From NCBI GenBank assembly GCA_038239305.1, contig JBBSEW010000092.1, positions 1 through 8,762 on the forward strand: 8,762 nt of DNA, in the 5' to 3' direction. A program made the position numbers and the translations under genes. The stretch is from JALYUA01 sp038239305. Lineage in GTDB: Bacteria > Acidobacteriota > Thermoanaerobaculia > UBA5066 > Gp7-AA6. Shown piece after piece: positions 6,469 through 8,762 of the stretch. Every line of letters starts with the position of its first letter. The first letter of the stretch is position 1. Below the pieces are notes generated by a model, which saw only the letters and a list, made by a program, of their open reading frames with translations, was not told where the DNA came from and made no database searches.

Positions 6469-7085
6469 CGCGCGCCGCCGTTTCCCGTTTCCCGTTTCCC
6501 GTTTCCCGGCAGGACGGGCAGCAGGCCGCTCTCGTCGAAGTCGCTCCCGTAGAGCGACTCGTGCCGCGGCACGGCGGTCTCCCCGCGCATCCGGGCGGCG
6601 GCGAGCTCGACGGCTTCGAAAATCTTGACGTACCCGGTGCAGCGGCAGAGGTTCCCCGCGAGCGCTTCCCGGATCCGCACAAGCGACGGCGACGGATCGG
6701 ACGCGAGAAGCTCCTTCGCCGCGAGCAGGAAACCCGGCGTGCAGTACCCGCACTGCGCCGCGCCGAGCTCGACGAACGCGAGCTGCAGAGGGTGCAGCCC
6801 CTCGGGCCCTGCCATCCCCTCGACGGTCTCGACGGACCGACCCTCGCACTCGACGCCGAGGACGAGGCAGGAGAGCACCGTCCGGCCGTCGACGAGCACC
6901 GCGCACGTGCCGCACTCGCCGAGCTCGCAACCGTGCTTGGTGCCGGTCAGCCGCAGGTCCTCGCGGAGAACCTCGAGGAGGGTCCGGTTCGCGGCAAACG
7001 ACACCTCCGCCCGTTCGCCGTTCACGACGAACGTCACCGGGACTTTCGGCTCGCGGGCTTCGAAACTCTTCGGGCTGCCAGACAT
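6465..7085 (-). CDS. 2Fe-2S small subunit of the molybdenum hydroxylase
   Basis: The electron-transfer subunit with two [2Fe-2S] clusters. Counting from the upstream TTG at 7094 (209 residues), C56, C61, C64 and C76 give the plant-ferredoxin pattern CX4CX2CX11C, and C115, C118, C150 and C152 give the CX2C...CXC pattern (QCGYCTPG, NLCRCTGY). I prefer ATG at 7085 (206 residues). TTG at 7094 is possible, since GAGAGAG lies 5 nt before it. Family members are usually about 155-170 residues; this one has ~15 extra at the N-terminus and ~38 at the C-terminus. The C-terminal tail reads GNGKRETGNGGAR because it is encoded by four 7-bp repeats. The stop overlaps the large-subunit ATG. It is the first gene of the operon, with the probable control region at 7086-7239. 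Confidence 0.93.
   Translation of the reverse strand: MSGSPKSFEAREPKVPVTFVVNGERAEVSFAANRTLLEVLREDLRLTGTKHGCELGECGTCAVLVDGRTVLSCLVLGVECEGRSVETVEGMAGPEGLHPLQLAFVELGAAQCGYCTPGFLLAAKELLASDPSPSLVRIREALAGNLCRCTGYVKIFEAVELAAARMRGETAVPRHESLYGSDFDESGLLPVLPGNGKRETGNGGAR
6480..6507 (-). repeat. Heptanucleotide tandem repeat, 4 x GTTTCCC (GGGAAAC on the coding strand)
   Basis: Four perfect head-to-tail 7-bp units lie inside the 3' end of the small-subunit gene, 12 bp before the large-subunit ATG. Because 7 is not a multiple of 3, a change in unit number shifts the frame. All three minus-strand frames are open through the repeat. Confidence 0.95.
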
Positions 7086-7239
7086 TCCGGTCAATCTAAC
7101 TCTCTCGCCCGGCGAAAGAAACGTATCGATGCCTGACCGACCGGTCAGATTGCCCTGCCGGACACTTCGACTCTGGCCCGTCCGGGCCCCCGCGAGTTTG
7201 GCCCCCGTTTTTCCATGTGCGGGACGTTACGATTCAGCC
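7086..7239. promoter_or_regulatory. Divergent intergenic region with candidate operator palindrome
   Basis: This ~150-bp gap separates the minus-strand enzyme operon from the plus-strand methyltransferase and must hold both promoters. CTGACC-GACC-GGTCAG (7133-7148) is a 6-bp-arm palindrome of the size and style of TetR-family operators, about 50 bp upstream of the small-subunit start. No regulator gene is visible in the window. I could not find convincing -35/-10 pairs on either strand. Confidence 0.35.
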
Positions 7240-7344
7240 ATGCGCATTCCCTTCACGCGACATCCGAGTGTTCCGGGCTGGCTCTTCCCGGGCGCCCGGA
7301 TGCGCCGGGACTGGGACCTGAGGGCCCGGAAGAACGCGCTTTAG
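7240..7344 (+). pseudogene. 5' part of the methyltransferase gene, cut by an in-frame TAG
   Basis: ATG at 7240 opens 34 codons that end at TAG (7342-7344). The frame is the same as that of the methyltransferase at 7420-8277, and no other stop lies between. The residues on both sides of the TAG (RRDWDLRARKNAL, then YIDCGHGESPETFW) look like the continuous N-terminal region of DUF4214-type or related SAM methyltransferases, where an aromatic residue is usual at this point. A TAC-to-TAG change would explain it. The intact protein would be 345 residues. Alternatives are a sequencing error or reinitiation downstream. Amber recoding is unlikely, because four other genes here use TAG as their real stop. 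Confidence 0.7.
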
Positions 7345-7419
7345 TACATCGACTGCGGGCACGGCGAGTCACCCGAGACGTTCTGGCCCTCCGGAGTCGA
7401 GGACGTCGATCGCCTCATC

Positions 7420-8277
7420 TTGCGGGACATCGAGATTGCGCCAACGGCGGCGGTCCTCGAGATCGGATGCGGGATCGGCCGCCTTCTGCGCCCGTTCCTG
7501 ACGCGAGCGCGCTCGCTCATCGGCGTCGACATCTCCGGGGAGATGGTCGAGCGCGCGCGCCGGGAGTTCGACGAGACGCCGGGCATCGTCTTCTGGCGCA
7601 CGGACGGAGACCTGGCGCCGGTCGCCACGGGATCCGTCGATTTCGTCTTCTCCTACATCGTGTTCCAGCACGTCCCGCGCAAGCGAGCCGTGCTCACGTA
7701 CATCGCGGAAGCCGCTCGCGTCCTCCGGAACGGCGGCCTGTTCCGCTTCCAGGTCGACGGCCGCGAGCACAACCCGCTGCGGCCCCTGGATACCTGGACC
7801 GGCATCCAGTTCGAGACGGAAGAAGTCCGCGCCGCCCTGGAGAAGGCCGGTTTCTCCGTCCTCGAGGTTCGGGCACCGGGCACGCAATACACATGGTTCA
7901 CCGCGCGGCGGGAAGGAGAAGGAGAAGGAGAAGCTCTCTCGCCCGTCCGGTTCCGGCCCCGCCCGTGGGACCGCCATGAGCTCGACGGCTTTCTGACGAG
8001 GCTCGGCGTCGACCCGAATACGAACGCGCCCGAAGTCCTGAGCGGCCGGATCACACCCCGTCAGCTGATCGAAACCCTCGTGTCGCGCGGCGAAACCACC
8101 GACGCGAAAGAGTACGTCGCGGAGGCCTACCAGGTCATCCTGGGCCGCCCCGCCGACCCCGGCGGTCTCGCGTTCTATGCCGGCGAAATAAACGAAGGTA
8201 TGGAGCGGACGAACGTGATCGACTGCCTCTTCAATTCGTCCGAGTTTGACGAGAAGTATTTTCCGCGGAAAGAGTAG
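7420..8277 (+). CDS. Class I SAM-dependent methyltransferase with C-terminal DUF4214 domain
   Basis: The open part encodes 285 residues from a TTG at 7420; the natural start is probably ATG at 7240, upstream of an in-frame TAG. Motif I (SAM binding) is VLEIGCGIGRL (12-22), the acidic loop is GVDIS (35-39), and SVDFVFSYIVFQHV (72-85) is the motif IV region. A linker with a GEGEGE stretch (165-171), encoded by AAGGAG hexamer repeats near 7913-7934, leads to a DUF4214 domain (~229-280, with ILGRPADPGGLAFY and FNSSEFDEKY). Such fusions are often found near surface-polysaccharide or glycosyltransferase genes, but none is in this window, so the methyl acceptor is unknown. TTG 7420 has no ribosome-binding site and starts just before motif I, which supports the longer gene as ancestral. 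The gene may be broken or its product truncated. Confidence 0.8.
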   Translation: MRDIEIAPTAAVLEIGCGIGRLLRPFLTRARSLIGVDISGEMVERARREFDETPGIVFWRTDGDLAPVATGSVDFVFSYIVFQHVPRKRAVLTYIAEAARVLRNGGLFRFQVDGREHNPLRPLDTWTGIQFETEEVRAALEKAGFSVLEVRAPGTQYTWFTARREGEGEGEALSPVRFRPRPWDRHELDGFLTRLGVDPNTNAPEVLSGRITPRQLIETLVSRGETTDAKEYVAEAYQVILGRPADPGGLAFYAGEINEGMERTNVIDCLFNSSEFDEKYFPRKE

Positions 8278-8321
8278 ACACGTCAGCTGTCAGCGATCGG
8301 CTTGCGGTTCAGACGCCCGGG

Positions 8322-8729
8322 GCCGTCCGCCCTCCGCTCCGTCGACACGGGGCAGCTCTGGATGCGCGAGAAGAGAAATGGCAGCCGCGCCTCCGCGAAA
8401 TCGGGGCAGTCATCGGCCCGTCGAAGGGAAACCGCCGAACACGCGAACCCTCTGGATTGTTCTGAGCGAAGCGCTCTCTCGGGCCGCCTGTTCGCACAGC
8501 GCACGCCGCGGCGGCTCCCGGCCCCGGGCTCAAACAGTGACTGGAGTCTCCCTGGAGCCCGCCGCCGGCGGAGCCTCCCGTACGAGGCCATGAGTGAGGG
8601 AGCACACCGGGCTCGCACTGTCGCTTCTCTGCGGCTGCGACCGAACGACGAGCGGCGGCCCGGTTCCCCTCCAGCGGCAAGGCCGACGCGTGCCTCGGGA
8701 GGGAGGCGGAGTCGGCGGCGGGCGGATCT
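8322..8729 (+). repeat. Dispersed ~0.41-kb repeat, copy B
   Basis: This is the partner of the element at 1345-1775, in opposite orientation. The first 28-29 bases are identical to the other copy, as are the 43 bases at 8635-8677. TCCGCCCTCCGC (8326-8337) and the complement of TCCGCCCGCCGC (8715-8726) form the same imperfect terminal inverted repeat. It begins about 45 bp after the methyltransferase stop, and similarity ends before the window edge. The remaining bases on either side (8278-8321 and 8730-8762) show no gene. Confidence 0.75.
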
Positions 8730-8762
8730 GGCCGCGCCCAAGACATAGCCGCCCTCACACCA

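Noticed and set aside
6469..6930. Extension of the molybdenum subunit by 154 codons upstream
   Set aside because: It is an alternative frame inside the clearly coding small subunit; the Arg/Ala-rich translation is typical of a GC-rich shadow frame.
7342..7344. TAG as a sense codon (pyrrolysine or amber recoding)
   Set aside because: TAG terminates four other genes here (Calx-beta, FAD, Mo subunit and methyltransferase end), and no recoding machinery is visible.

Overview
This is a GC-rich bacterial window with no rRNA, tRNA or CRISPR array. The mix of genes resembles soil Acidobacteriota (Thermoanaerobaculia-like): glycine-rich RRM proteins, a Calx-beta protein with a VPTL-type C-terminal sorting tail, a DUF4214 methyltransferase and a molybdenum hydroxylase operon. 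That assignment is inference; no phylogenetic marker is present.

Left part (1-2360), all genes on the minus strand: a ferritin-like/bacterioferritin-family protein, then two paralogous small RNA-binding proteins (one RRM plus a Gly-rich tail). Each RRM gene has its own 5' leader containing a conserved nested hairpin, and each ends in a strong intrinsic terminator with a GCAA loop on the transcript. The gap of about 0.6 kb between them holds one copy of a repeat of about 0.43 kb.

Middle part (2422-7094), minus strand: a compact small-large-medium operon for a xanthine oxidase-family molybdenum hydroxylase. The small 2Fe-2S subunit overlaps the large molybdopterin subunit by ATGA, 9 bp then separate it from the FAD subunit, and 27 bp further on lies a secreted Calx-beta protein. 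The FAD subunit carries four cysteines spaced as in 4-hydroxybenzoyl-CoA reductase beta (HcrB), and the gene order matches hcrCAB/hbaBCD. The large subunit reads Gln where the family has its catalytic Glu. A 7-bp repeat (four copies) lies at the small/large junction.

Right part (7095-8762), plus strand: an intergenic stretch with a candidate operator palindrome, then a SAM methyltransferase-DUF4214 gene interrupted by an in-frame TAG near its 5' end. After it comes a second copy of the 0.43-kb repeat, inverted relative to the first.

The least explained items are the inverted repeat pair, the shared RRM leader hairpin, the heptamer repeat that could fuse or separate two enzyme subunits, and the Glu-to-Gln change in the active-site motif.
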